DNA from: Planctomycetaceae bacterium UBA4732 | GTDB taxonomy: Bacteria > Planctomycetota > Planctomycetia > Gemmatales > Gemmataceae | DNA: 14,472 bases | Assembly (NCBI GenBank): GCA_002404095.1 | Contig: DHJA01000194.1 | Coordinates: 1-14,472 of the forward strand | Direction: 5' to 3' | Shown here: positions 1 to 7,560 of the stretch, piece by piece | How positions within the stretch are numbered: position 1 is the stretch's first letter | Layout: every line of letters starts with the position of its first letter | Notes under the pieces: generated by a model | Told to the model about the DNA's origin: nothing | The model's database searches: none | Seen by the model: the letters and a program-made list of their open reading frames with translations, nothing else | Position numbers and translations under genes: made by a program

Positions 1-20
1 CGTCTTAATTCACGAGCATT

Positions 21-81
21 GGGCGTAAGCCCCCGGATTCTTTCAGCAACAGAACCAGAATCCGGGGGCTTACGCCCCCGG
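21..81. repeat. Inverted repeat with nested palindrome, possible terminator
   Basis: Two 21-base arms (21-41 and 57-77) are perfect reverse complements separated by a 15-base loop. The right arm runs into a smaller palindrome at 62-81, CCGGGGGC-TTAC-GCCCCCGG, with an 8-bp stem and a 4-base loop. The left copy keeps only part of that smaller palindrome. The element starts 19 bases after the methyltransferase stop codon, so a transcript from the minus strand would fold here. There is no clear T-tract, so a classic intrinsic terminator is not proven. A REP-like interspersed repeat is the main alternative. Confidence 0.75.
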
Positions 82-96
82 CTCGCCAACTCTATT

Positions 97-858
97 CTAA
101 CAACGAACCGCAACGACTCGCAATCGGCGATAGTCGGCAACCCAACCGCCGTCGCGGAACAACTGCGGTCGAGCCGCTTCCTCCACGTTCTGGAGGAATT
201 CCTCGCGCCGTTCCGCGGGGAGCGACTCCAATGTCGGCCGACGGAACATTTTCACCCAATCGCGTAAGCCGTCGGCGCGTTCCAGCGGCGTCGGCCGGTC
301 GAACAGGAGCGCCGATTGCACTTCCAGCCCAGCCGCCTCCAACAGAGTCGCGTATTCGGACAAGCTCGGAAAGTACGATTGGGGAAGGTCGGCCGCTATA
401 CCCATCTGTTCGGCGGCATCGCGCAGAACGGCTAAGACGCGCCGGACGTTGCCGCGCCCGCCAAACTCGGCCACAAATCGGCCGCCGGGCCGCAGCGCGT
501 CGCGCACGCATCGAATCACGGCTTCGGGCGGCTGGATCCAATGCAGCACTGCATTGGAGAAGATCGCATCGAACGGCTCGGCGAACGTAAAATCGCGGGC
601 GTCGCCTTGTATGAACTGCAATAGCGGGTAAGCAGAGCGCGCCTGTTCCAGCATTTCCGCCGAGTGATCCAGGCCGACGACCGTAGCGCCAGCCTGAGCT
701 ATTTGAGCGGTCAAATGTCCTGTACCACAGCCCAAGTCAAGGATGCGCTCGCCCGCCTTGGGCGCAAGCAGCCCCACAAGCGAGGCGCCGTATTGCCAGA
801 CGAACGCATGTTTATCGTTGTAGAGGCCGGCGTCCCAGCCTTGGTTGGGTGCGGACAT
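97..858 (-). CDS. Class I SAM-dependent methyltransferase
   Basis: This is a 253-residue cytoplasmic methyltransferase with a Rossmann-type SAM-binding fold. Motif I, ILDLGCGTG, lies at residues 39-47. The acidic residue after the second strand is D64 in GLDHS, GDARDF follows at 85-90, and the region FDAIFSNAVLHWI (96-108) with LRPGGRFVAEF (122-132) gives the later motifs. The LHWI and PGG context resembles trans-aconitate 2-methyltransferase-like and other small-molecule methyltransferases; the substrate cannot be told. The start at 858 is chosen because GGAG lies 7 bases upstream. An upstream in-frame extension would translate repeat DNA and is probably spurious. The gene stands alone, separated from the KaiC-kinase locus by the repeat at 867-970, and is followed by a hairpin. 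The family call is solid; the substrate is unknown. Confidence 0.93.
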   Translation of the reverse strand: MSAPNQGWDAGLYNDKHAFVWQYGASLVGLLAPKAGERILDLGCGTGHLTAQIAQAGATVVGLDHSAEMLEQARSAYPLLQFIQGDARDFTFAEPFDAIFSNAVLHWIQPPEAVIRCVRDALRPGGRFVAEFGGRGNVRRVLAVLRDAAEQMGIAADLPQSYFPSLSEYATLLEAAGLEVQSALLFDRPTPLERADGLRDWVKMFRRPTLESLPAERREEFLQNVEEAARPQLFRDGGWVADYRRLRVVAVRC

Positions 859-866
859 ATCGGCGC

Positions 867-970
867 TCCGAAAAGGGCGGGGAGACCCCACCCCTACCGA
901 CGAAAATCGCTGTAGGGGCGGGGTCTCCCCGCCCTTTCCGTAGGGGCGGGGTCTCCCCGCCCTTTTCGGA
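867..970. repeat. REP-like element: three copies of a GC-rich palindromic unit
   Basis: A 29-31 base unit occurs three times. Copies at 912-940 and 940-970 are direct and abut. The copy at 867-897 is inverted and matches the 940-970 copy at 30 of 31 bases. Each unit contains its own hairpin, GGGCGGGG-TCT-CCCCGCCC, with an 8-bp stem and 3-base loop (one stem change in the 867-897 copy). The element fills nearly the whole gap between the kinase stop codon at 978 and the methyltransferase start at 858. Its low-coordinate end contributes bases to the methyltransferase Shine-Dalgarno sequence. The layout resembles bacterial interspersed mosaic (REP/BIME) elements. No transposase is nearby. Confidence 0.85.
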
Positions 971-977
971 TAGGCAC

Positions 978-2150
978 TCAGTGATGATTCGGCATGGTCG
1001 CCAGCAGTTCTTTAAGTTTCTGGGGATCGACCGGCTTCACCAAGTGATGATTGAAACCAGCCTCCGTGGTGCGCCGGTAATCCTCTTCCTGCCCCCAACC
1101 CGTCTGCGCGATCAGCACCACGCCATTGAGATGGGGCGAGGCCCGTATCTCGCGCGCCACCTCATACCCGTCCCGTCCCGGCAAGCCGATGTCCAAAAGC
1201 ACCACGTCCGGCCGGTATTCCGTCGCCGCTTCCAACGCGCTGGCGCCGTCGTAGACCGTGCGTACGTTATTGCCCATAAGCTCCAACAAGAGGGCCAGGC
1301 TGTCGGCGCCGTCTCGGTTGTCTTCCACGATCAGAATGCGCCGGGCGTGCGGGGCCGTCGCTTTTTGGGTTTGGCCGTCCGGCGCTTGCACCTCTTGGCG
1401 TTCCGGCTCCTCCGTCAGCAGCGGCAGGCGCACGACGAACTCGCTGCCGCGGCCGGGGCCGTCGCTGTAGGCTTCCACCTTGCCGCCGTGCATCTCGACT
1501 AGCCCGCGCACCAGGCTCAGCCCGATGCCAAGTCCTCCCTGGGAACGCTCCTGGGGCCGGTCCACTTGAGTGAACATCTCGAACACGAGCGGCAGCATGT
1601 CTTCGGGAATGCCGAGTCCGTTGTCGCACACACGCACGAGAGCTTCGCCTTCCCGCCGTTCGCTGGTCAACAAGATGCGTCCGTTAGGCTTGGTATAGCG
1701 AGCGCTGTTGTTCAAGAGGTTCGATAGAACCTGCGCAAGCCGGGTGAGGTCGGCTTCCAGCCAGATCGGTTCCGGCGCCAGCTGGAGCGTCAACTCGTGG
1801 CCGGACGCTTCGATGAGAGGCCGGCTCGTCTCCACGGCGCTGTGGATGATCTTCGTCAGATCAACCCGCTCCTTGCGGAGTTCGACCTTGCCCCGCGTTA
1901 TCCGGCTCACGTCCAACAGGTCGTCCACGAGCCGGACCATATGCCGCAATTGGCGGTCCATCACGTCCTTGGCCAACTCAACCGCTTGAGCGTTGTCGCC
2001 CGCCAGACGTATGATTTGCAAGGCGTTGCGGATCGGGGCCAGCGGGTTGCGAAGCTCGTGGGCCAACGTGGCGAGGAACTCGTCCTTACGCCGGTCGGCC
2101 TCTTGCAAATCTTCACGCTTTTTCTGGTCCGTCAAGTCCGTAACGACCAT
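978..2150 (-). CDS. Hybrid sensor histidine kinase with C-terminal receiver, truncated at its N terminus
   Basis: From an internal ATG this frame encodes 390 residues of a two-component hybrid kinase. The HisKA dimerisation region carries the phospho-acceptor H31 in LAHELRNP. The ATPase domain has the N-box around N148 (NLLNNSARY), the G1 box DNGLGIP at 176-182, the F-box region EMFTQVD, and the G2 box GGLGIGLS at 205-212. A receiver domain covers about 271-387, with acidic D277, phospho-acceptor D320, T350 and K372 all present. The opening residues MVVTDLTDQKKRE match the usual end of a PAS domain, so the sensory part is missing. The frame stays open upstream to 2582 but that part is out-of-frame KaiC coding sequence. 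No good ribosome site precedes the ATG. The domains look intact, but expression is doubtful and it may be a pseudogene fragment. Confidence 0.75.
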   Translation of the reverse strand: MVVTDLTDQKKREDLQEADRRKDEFLATLAHELRNPLAPIRNALQIIRLAGDNAQAVELAKDVMDRQLRHMVRLVDDLLDVSRITRGKVELRKERVDLTKIIHSAVETSRPLIEASGHELTLQLAPEPIWLEADLTRLAQVLSNLLNNSARYTKPNGRILLTSERREGEALVRVCDNGLGIPEDMLPLVFEMFTQVDRPQERSQGGLGIGLSLVRGLVEMHGGKVEAYSDGPGRGSEFVVRLPLLTEEPERQEVQAPDGQTQKATAPHARRILIVEDNRDGADSLALLLELMGNNVRTVYDGASALEAATEYRPDVVLLDIGLPGRDGYEVAREIRASPHLNGVVLIAQTGWGQEEDYRRTTEAGFNHHLVKPVDPQKLKELLATMPNHH

Positions 2151-3238
2151 GCACAACGCCGCCGTCGCGTTCGATGTTTCGCAAAAGGATCCACGTGTCG
2201 ATGATGGAGGAAATCCCCACCTCCGTATCTTCCAGGTTATTGCCGCCGTGGGTGAGGTTGGTGAAGACGCCAGTGATCCCCCGGCTCTTGAGGAAATCCA
2301 CCAGGCGCACCAACATGGCGCCGGCCTCCGACGTGGTGCCCTGCGAGATGAAGTTGCTAATCGGATCGACCACCACGGCCCGCGGCTGGAAGTCGCCGAC
2401 CAGCTTGTACATCTGCGCCAAGTGCATTTCCAGGCCGTGCAGCGTGGGCAGTGCGGAGTGGATGCGCAGCAGCCCCTTTTCCACCCACCGCCCCACGTCC
2501 AGTCCGATGGAGTGCATATTGCGGGTAAGTTGACTTTGGGATTCCTCAAAGGAGAAATAGAGGCAGCGTTCCCCCCGCTCACAGGCCGCGACGGCGAAGT
2601 GGACCGCCGCGCTGGTCTTGCCGGCGCCCGCCGTGCCGGAAATCAGGACGCTCGTGCCCCGGAAATACCCCTTGCCGCCGAGCATCTCGTCCAGACCTTT
2701 AATGCCGGTCGAAATCCGCTCGGTGGAAGCGGGGTGGTCCATTCCCGCCGACGTGATCGGGACGACCGAGATGCCGTTTTCGTCGATGATGAAGGGGAAC
2801 TCGTTGGTGCCGTGGGCCGAGCCTCGGTACTTGACGACCCGCAGGCGCCGGGTGGAGACCTGCGCCGTCACTCGATGGTCGAGCAGGATCACGCAGTCGG
2901 AGACGAACTCTTCCAAACCGTGCCGAGTCAGCGCCCCCCTCCTCCTCGTTCGCCCGTAATGACGGCGGTTACGCCTTTCTCTTTCAGCCAGCGGAAGAGA
3001 CGGCGGATTTCCGAGCGCAAAATGCCGCTGTCGGAGAGGCCGCTGAAAAGCGTACGGCCCCGTGAACAAGGAACTCAATGGCGAGCAGGGTTTTGCCGCA
3101 CCCGGCGGCGCCGCACACGAGGGTCGGCCTCCCTTTCGGCAAGCCGCCGCCGGTCACTTCGTCAAGCCCTTGGATGCCCGTAGGACACTTAGGCAAAGAA
3201 AGGTCAGTCGCTTCGTGGTTGTCTTTGGCTTTGGTCAT
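2113..3238 (-). pseudogene. KaiC-like circadian-clock-family ATPase, disrupted by deletions and frameshifts
   Basis: KaiC-like proteins have two RecA-type ATPase domains. The first starts at the ATG at 3238 (GGGGAA five bases upstream) with TGIQGLDEVTGGGLPKG and Walker A GAAGCGKT at residues 43-50. At about 3053-3055 the frame breaks and homology jumps to TLFSGLSDSGILRSEIRRL in another frame. Roughly 90 residues usual for the family, including Walker B, are gone. At the six-C run 2934-2939 a one-base shift leads into GALTRHGLEEFVSDC. The second domain is then continuous, with Walker A SGTAGAGKT, the acidic pair in FSFEES, and Walker B VVVDPIS, until IIDTWILLRNIERDG near 2165. There the expected C-terminal part is missing and kinase sequence follows in another frame. 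Read from 3238, translation stops after 84 residues. Domain assignment is confident. The shift in the homopolymer could be a sequencing error; the two deletions could not. Confidence 0.85.
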
Positions 3239-3299
3239 CGACGTTCCCCGGAACACTTGCGTTGTCCAAAGAACATTCTAGGCGCGCGGGCGGCAAAAT

Positions 3300-3361
3300 T
3301 TTAGCCGCGACCCGAAGGGGAGCGCTCTGACCAGAGCGCTCCCCTTCGGGTCGCGGCTAAA
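3300..3361. terminator. Perfect 30-bp inverted repeat, probable terminator of the DUF1501 gene
   Basis: Arms 3300-3329 and 3332-3361 are perfect reverse complements with only two bases between them. The element begins 22 bases after the stop codon of the copy B DUF1501 gene. On the minus strand the stem is followed by a short A/T stretch ending TTTT, which fits an intrinsic terminator. A half copy of one arm, matching 25 of 26 bases, lies at 7528-7553 behind another gene, so this sequence is a dispersed repeat family as well as a likely terminator. Confidence 0.8.
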
Positions 3362-3383
3362 CGATTCAACCGCGCCGGCTGTC

Positions 3384-4724
3384 TCAGGCCAGCAGCTTCT
3401 CAATCACGCGGCCCTCGCGGAACAGCTGAATCGGCCGGCCCGTCGAGGTCTGCATTTCCGTATGCGGGTCGATGCCCAGACAGTGAAAGATCGTCGAGGA
3501 AACGTCGTCCGGTGTGCAGGGTTCGGTCGCCGGGGCCATGCCCTGCGCGTCGGTGGCACCGTGGGCGTAACCGCGTTTGATACCGCCGCCGGCCAACAGC
3601 ACCGCCATCGACCGCGCCCAATGGTCGCGGCCGGCGTTCTTGTTTACCTTCGGCGTCCGGCCAAACTCGCCGGCGCAGTAAACGATCGTCCGCTCCAACA
3701 TGCCGCGGTCGGTCAGATCCTGGATCAGCGTCGAAAGCGTCTGATCCAGCTGCGGCAGCCGCTGCTTCGACAGCGCCTCGAAGTTCTTGCCGTGCGTGTC
3801 CCAGCCGCCCATGCTGATGGTCACGAAACGCACGCCGGCCTCGACCAGCCGCCGCGCCGCCAACGCCCCTTGGCCGAAACCGTCCGCGCCGTAGGCGTCG
3901 CGCAGTTCTTGCTTCTCTTGCGTGAGGTCGAACGCCTTCTTCGTCTTGTCGGAACGCAGGATTTCCAGAGCCTTCTTGTGAAAGGCGTCAAGGCCGTCCA
4001 CTAGGTCGCCGGACTTGTCGGCGGCGCGAAAGGCGCCGTCGAAGTCGTTCAACAGCTTATTGCGATCTTCCAACTCGTCCAAGGTGAAGCCGGTCGGCAA
4101 CTGGATGCCGCGGACGCGGAAGTTCGCTTTGCCGCCCTTGCCTGCCTTGCCGCCGTCGCCCTCGATGACGAACGGGTTGTATGCCGTGCCGAGGTAGCCG
4201 GCCGCGTTACCGTTGCGCGATTCGCCGAAGGAGACGAACGGCGGTACGCCTTGTTGCTGCGACATCAGCCGCGTGGTCAGCGAGCCGAGGACCGGATATT
4301 GCACCGCCGGCGTCGGCTTGTTGCCGGTCTGCATGAAGACCGTGGCGGGGCCGTGCGACGGGATGGTGTGGTTGAGCGAGCGGACCAGGGTGACGCGGTC
4401 GCAGACTTTGGCGGTCTTTGAAAGGTGTTCGCAGATTTGAACACCGTCGGCGCTGGTGGCGATGGACTTGAACTCGCCGCGAATCTCGGTCGGGGCGTTC
4501 GGTTTGAGATCCCACATGTCGATGGTTGCGGGGCCGCCGCCTAGCCATAGCAGGATAACGGCGTCAGCGCGGGGTTTTAGCCCGCCTGCGGATTCCGCAG
4601 CCTTCGCCTGACTTTCCAGGCGCAGCAATTGCGGCAGCGTCAGGCCGAAGAGGCCGGCCGCGCCGATCTTGATGAAGTCGCGGCGATGAAAGCCTTCGCA
4701 GTCGGTCGTGAAACGTGATGTCAT
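3384..4724 (-). CDS. DUF1501 family exported protein, copy B
   Basis: This is a 446-residue member of the DUF1501 family, common in planctomycetes and related to the alkaline phosphatase/sulfatase fold. A Tat signal is visible at the N terminus: RRDFIKIG at residues 14-21, then a hydrophobic stretch to about residue 43, so export of a folded and possibly metal-bearing protein is expected. Conserved blocks are ILLWLGGGPATIDMWD (57-72), GGWDTHGKNF (306-315), AGEFGRTPKVN (351-361) and GRDHW (365-369); their Asp and His residues are the probable metal ligands. The start at 4724 is set by GAGGA seven bases upstream (4732-4736); a longer start at 4763 lacks this support. It follows the copy B DUF1549/DUF1553 gene, but 203 bases with a large palindrome separate them. 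Enzymatic activity is unknown. The family call is very secure. Confidence 0.95.
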   Translation of the reverse strand: MTSRFTTDCEGFHRRDFIKIGAAGLFGLTLPQLLRLESQAKAAESAGGLKPRADAVILLWLGGGPATIDMWDLKPNAPTEIRGEFKSIATSADGVQICEHLSKTAKVCDRVTLVRSLNHTIPSHGPATVFMQTGNKPTPAVQYPVLGSLTTRLMSQQQGVPPFVSFGESRNGNAAGYLGTAYNPFVIEGDGGKAGKGGKANFRVRGIQLPTGFTLDELEDRNKLLNDFDGAFRAADKSGDLVDGLDAFHKKALEILRSDKTKKAFDLTQEKQELRDAYGADGFGQGALAARRLVEAGVRFVTISMGGWDTHGKNFEALSKQRLPQLDQTLSTLIQDLTDRGMLERTIVYCAGEFGRTPKVNKNAGRDHWARSMAVLLAGGGIKRGYAHGATDAQGMAPATEPCTPDDVSSTIFHCLGIDPHTEMQTSTGRPIQLFREGRVIEKLLA

Positions 4725-4777
4725 GATAAAGTCCTCTTGTTTTGATGCCGTCGCGGAAACCAACTCCGGGCGCTTAC

Positions 4778-4900
4778 CAGTACTTTCATAATGTACTCCT
4801 CACGCTCCGCGTGAGGAACAACGAACGCCCATAATGTACTCCTCACGCTCTGCTCGCCGTTCCTCACGCGGAGCGTGAGGAGTACATTATGAAGGTACTG
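4778..4900. repeat. REP-like element: 42-bp inverted arms plus an internal third copy
   Basis: Arms 4778-4819 and 4859-4900 are reverse complements with one T/G mismatch in 42 bases. A 21-base stretch of the left arm (4787-4807) is repeated exactly, in direct orientation, at 4830-4850 inside the loop. Each outer arm contains a smaller hairpin, CCTCACGC-TCC-GCGTGAGG, with an 8-bp stem and 3-base loop. The element lies 27 bases after the stop codon of the copy B DUF1549/DUF1553 gene and ahead of the DUF1501 gene. It could reduce read-through, stabilise the upstream message, or be a passive mobile repeat. No transposase is present in the window. Confidence 0.88.
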
Positions 4901-4927
4901 TTACGCGACCCGGCTCGCCCTGATGGT

Positions 4928-7339
4928 TCAATGATTCAGGATGAACTCACTCGTATTGACCAACGCCCACAGCGCGTCGGCGAACGCTGTGCGACGATCT
5001 TTGTGCGTCGCCCGATACGCGGTGAACTTCTCACGTTCCTTGTTGGTCGGCAACCGCGTCAGCGCGGCGAGAAACAATTCGTCGAGCGCCTCGTCGTCGT
5101 CCTTATGGTCGGCCAGCAACTGCTTGAGCCGGTTGTCCGGCGCCTTGATTTTGTTGACGAGCGTATCGTCGGCCATCAGGAACAGCTTCTGCGTCAGGCC
5201 GGGGTCGGAGGAGCGTTCGCAGTCGCAAGCGGTAGTACGCTGGGGCCGACCGAAGACGCGGAAGGCCAGCGCGACCGAGCCGTTAACGCGGCTGGCGCCG
5301 ATCTCGACGGCCCGGCAGTCCGGCGGCGCGTCGTTGCCAAACTTCTCCTTGACGCCGACCGCGTCGTTCAGCACGTCCACCACAACCTCGGCCATCATCG
5401 GCCGGAGGTAGCTGTGCGAATAGTTGGAGCGGTCCAGCCGGTTCGTGGCGTTGACGCTCGAACTCAGCTGGTAGGCGCGCGAGTTCAGAATGGTACGCTC
5501 CAACTGCCGGATGTCATATTTACCCCTCAAGAAATCCTTTGCGAGGGCGTCGAGCAGCTTAGGGTTGGAGGGCGGGTTGGCCAGCGAGAAATTGTCCACC
5601 GGATCGACGACGCCGACGCCGAAGTAGTGGCCCCAAACGCGGTTAGCGAAGGCGCGGGCGAAGAACGGATTGTCGGAGGCGTCCATCCAGTCGAACAACG
5701 CCTGGCGCGGGTCTTGTCCTTTTTCGACTAAGATATTGGGGCCGCCGAGCGCTTTGGGCGCCAGCGGTTTGTTCGTCTCAGGGTTCAGCAGGGCGCCGCC
5801 GTTGCCGCCTTTGCCGCCGGAGAAGGCGCCGACGTAAATTTCGCGGATCGGTGGAATCTGGTTCTTGGGTTCGCTTTTCTTCTTACGCTCGGCGTTCTCG
5901 TCGTCGAAGACCTTCTTGGCGTCCGGCGAAATGCCGAAGCTCACGGCAGCGAATACATTGGCGTAGGCGCGATAATCGACCTGCGTCCAGCGGTCGAAGG
6001 GGTGCTTGTGACACTGGGCGCACTCGACGCGGACGCCGAGAAAGGCGGCGGCGGTCTTCTCGCCCCACTGGTCGGGCGTCACTGCTTGCTGCCGCCGCCA
6101 AAACAGATCGAGAGTTTCTCTATCCGCGTAGGCGTTCGTCCAGCCTTTGTCCTCGGCTTCCTCTCGTTCCTTGAACTGTTTGAGATACTCTTCCGGCGAC
6201 AAGCCGTCGCGGCTGGTGGCGCAGAGGACGCCGTGAACGAGCTGGTCATAGGGCATGTTCTCCGCGATGCGCTTGCGGAACCAGTCGTGCCACATTTGGC
6301 TGAGCTTGGCCCGTTGTTTCTGCGGATTCTCCAAAAGATCCGTATTGTCGCCCGTAATGTCACAGAACTTCGTGGCCCACAACGCCGCGTGCATCGGGTG
6401 TTCAAGCAATTCGTCGATCTTCCGCGCCCGCTTGTCCGGCCGCGTATCAGCGAGGAAGTCCCGCGCCTCTTGCGGAGTCGGCAGTGCGCCGTTCACGTCA
6501 ATGGTGACGCGGCGGAGAAATTCGTTGTCGCTGGACAAGTCGCTAGGGAGGATATTGAGGCGCTTGAGTTTGGCGAAGACTTCGTGATCGATGAAGTTAA
6601 TTTCCGGCACGTCGGGGTAACGGGCGCCTGGCGCGGACTCAACTGGCGCCATGACGCGCACCGGCGTCACGCTGCCGCGATAGGAGACGATGACCGCCGT
6701 GTCGCCGGGCCGCAACGCCTTGAGTTGGCCCAGTGGGTTGACCTCCACGACGCTATCGTCGTTGGTGCGGAAGTCGCACAGCGGCGTGACGTCCTCTTTC
6801 GCGCCGTCCCCGAAAACGGCTTCGACCCGGAGCTGACCGCTCAGGCCAGCCTTCGCAAACGCATACTCGGGAGGGTTAATGGAGATGGAGGCGATGTCGC
6901 CGCTGCCCTTGTTCCAATGGGCGCCCTGGACGATCCACTCACGGAACAGCTGGTAAGGCCAGGAGCCTTTGGCGAAGCGCTTCTGGCCGCCATGTTCGAT
7001 CTGGCCGGTAGCCTTGAGAAGAATGAGGCTGGCGTCAGGATCGGCGCGGTTAATGCGCCGGCCTTCGAGGTCGTGCGTCAGGGCGATGTAGTCCTTCTCG
7101 GGGTCGTAGCCGAAGAGGGACAGTCGCAGACCGCCCTTGCCCTGGAAGGAGCCGTGGCAGGAGCCGGAGTTGCAGCCCATGCGGCCGAACAGGCCCATGA
7201 TGTGGCGCTCGAAATCGACTTTTTGTACCGTAGCGCCGCCGGGCAAACGCACCTCGGCGCGAACGGGGCCGGCCGAGACAGTGAGTACCGTAACGGCAAA
7301 GAGGGCGGTCCCGAAGCGGGTGAAGCAGGCGGCTTGCAT
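4928..7339 (-). CDS. Cytochrome-like DUF1549/DUF1553 exported protein, copy B
   Basis: This 803-residue planctomycete protein has a Sec-type signal peptide (residues 1-28, ending PVRA). An N-terminal cytochrome-like segment follows, with a C-X4-C-H motif at C56, C61, H62. Residues about 150-232 look like a bacterial Ig-like domain (VFGDGAKEDVTPLCDF). DUF1549 covers about 247-465 and holds a second heme-type motif, CAQCHKHP, at 440-447. DUF1553 covers about 545-800, with NRVWGHYFGVG (566-576), LNSRAYQLS (618-626) and the typical CDCER (705-709). It may bind heme covalently in the periplasm; redox function is inferred, not known. The start at 7339 is chosen for GAGAGGA seven bases upstream and because it puts the signal peptide at the N terminus. 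Upstream in-frame sequence to 7492 shows no domain. Its usual partner, DUF1501, follows. It is a distant paralogue of the 12172-14397 gene. Confidence 0.95.
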   Translation of the reverse strand: MQAACFTRFGTALFAVTVLTVSAGPVRAEVRLPGGATVQKVDFERHIMGLFGRMGCNSGSCHGSFQGKGGLRLSLFGYDPEKDYIALTHDLEGRRINRADPDASLILLKATGQIEHGGQKRFAKGSWPYQLFREWIVQGAHWNKGSGDIASISINPPEYAFAKAGLSGQLRVEAVFGDGAKEDVTPLCDFRTNDDSVVEVNPLGQLKALRPGDTAVIVSYRGSVTPVRVMAPVESAPGARYPDVPEINFIDHEVFAKLKRLNILPSDLSSDNEFLRRVTIDVNGALPTPQEARDFLADTRPDKRARKIDELLEHPMHAALWATKFCDITGDNTDLLENPQKQRAKLSQMWHDWFRKRIAENMPYDQLVHGVLCATSRDGLSPEEYLKQFKEREEAEDKGWTNAYADRETLDLFWRRQQAVTPDQWGEKTAAAFLGVRVECAQCHKHPFDRWTQVDYRAYANVFAAVSFGISPDAKKVFDDENAERKKKSEPKNQIPPIREIYVGAFSGGKGGNGGALLNPETNKPLAPKALGGPNILVEKGQDPRQALFDWMDASDNPFFARAFANRVWGHYFGVGVVDPVDNFSLANPPSNPKLLDALAKDFLRGKYDIRQLERTILNSRAYQLSSSVNATNRLDRSNYSHSYLRPMMAEVVVDVLNDAVGVKEKFGNDAPPDCRAVEIGASRVNGSVALAFRVFGRPQRTTACDCERSSDPGLTQKLFLMADDTLVNKIKAPDNRLKQLLADHKDDDEALDELFLAALTRLPTNKEREKFTAYRATHKDRRTAFADALWALVNTSEFILNH

Positions 7340-7527
7340 CCCACGATCCTCTCGGTAATGCGGTTCCTTGTCGTGGTTCGACAGGGAACAAATAGGCAGG
7401 TCGGCAGGCAGGCAACCAAGCGGCGGGCGAGGTTCAACCTGTATTGTACCCCGAGCAAAGTCAAAAGTATCGCGCCCCGGATGGAAAAGCAAGAAGTTTC
7501 TGGATAAGCGCGCCGTTTACCGTTTCG

Positions 7528-7553
7528 TTTAGCCGCGACCCGAAGGGAAGCGC
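7528..7553. repeat. Half copy of the 3300-3361 palindrome arm
   Basis: These 26 bases match 3300-3325 at 25 positions (one G to A change). The partner arm is missing. The copy ends seven bases from the PPC gene stop codon. The rest of the 221-base gap between the PPC gene and the next gene (7340-7560) holds no recognisable gene, and no convincing promoter pair was found there. Confidence 0.75.
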
Positions 7554-7560
7554 GCCCCTG

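Noticed and set aside
912..970. Possible CRISPR array from two abutting repeats
   Set aside because: Copies abut without spacers and are themselves palindromes; no cas gene is present.
1993..3183. 396-residue open frame on the plus strand
   Set aside because: It is antisense to the KaiC-like remnant; the minus strand shows clear ATPase motifs.
978..3238. A novel single KaiC-histidine kinase-receiver fusion protein
   Set aside because: The three parts lie in different frames with missing domain segments, so decay explains it better than a working fusion.
7400..7470. Promoter upstream of the copy B cytochrome gene (TTGACT and TACAAT on the minus strand)
   Set aside because: The boxes are only 10 bases apart, too close for a sigma70 promoter.
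6002..7507. 501-residue open frame on the plus strand
   Set aside because: It is antisense to the copy B DUF1549/DUF1553 gene, shows no domain, and arises from high-GC codon use.
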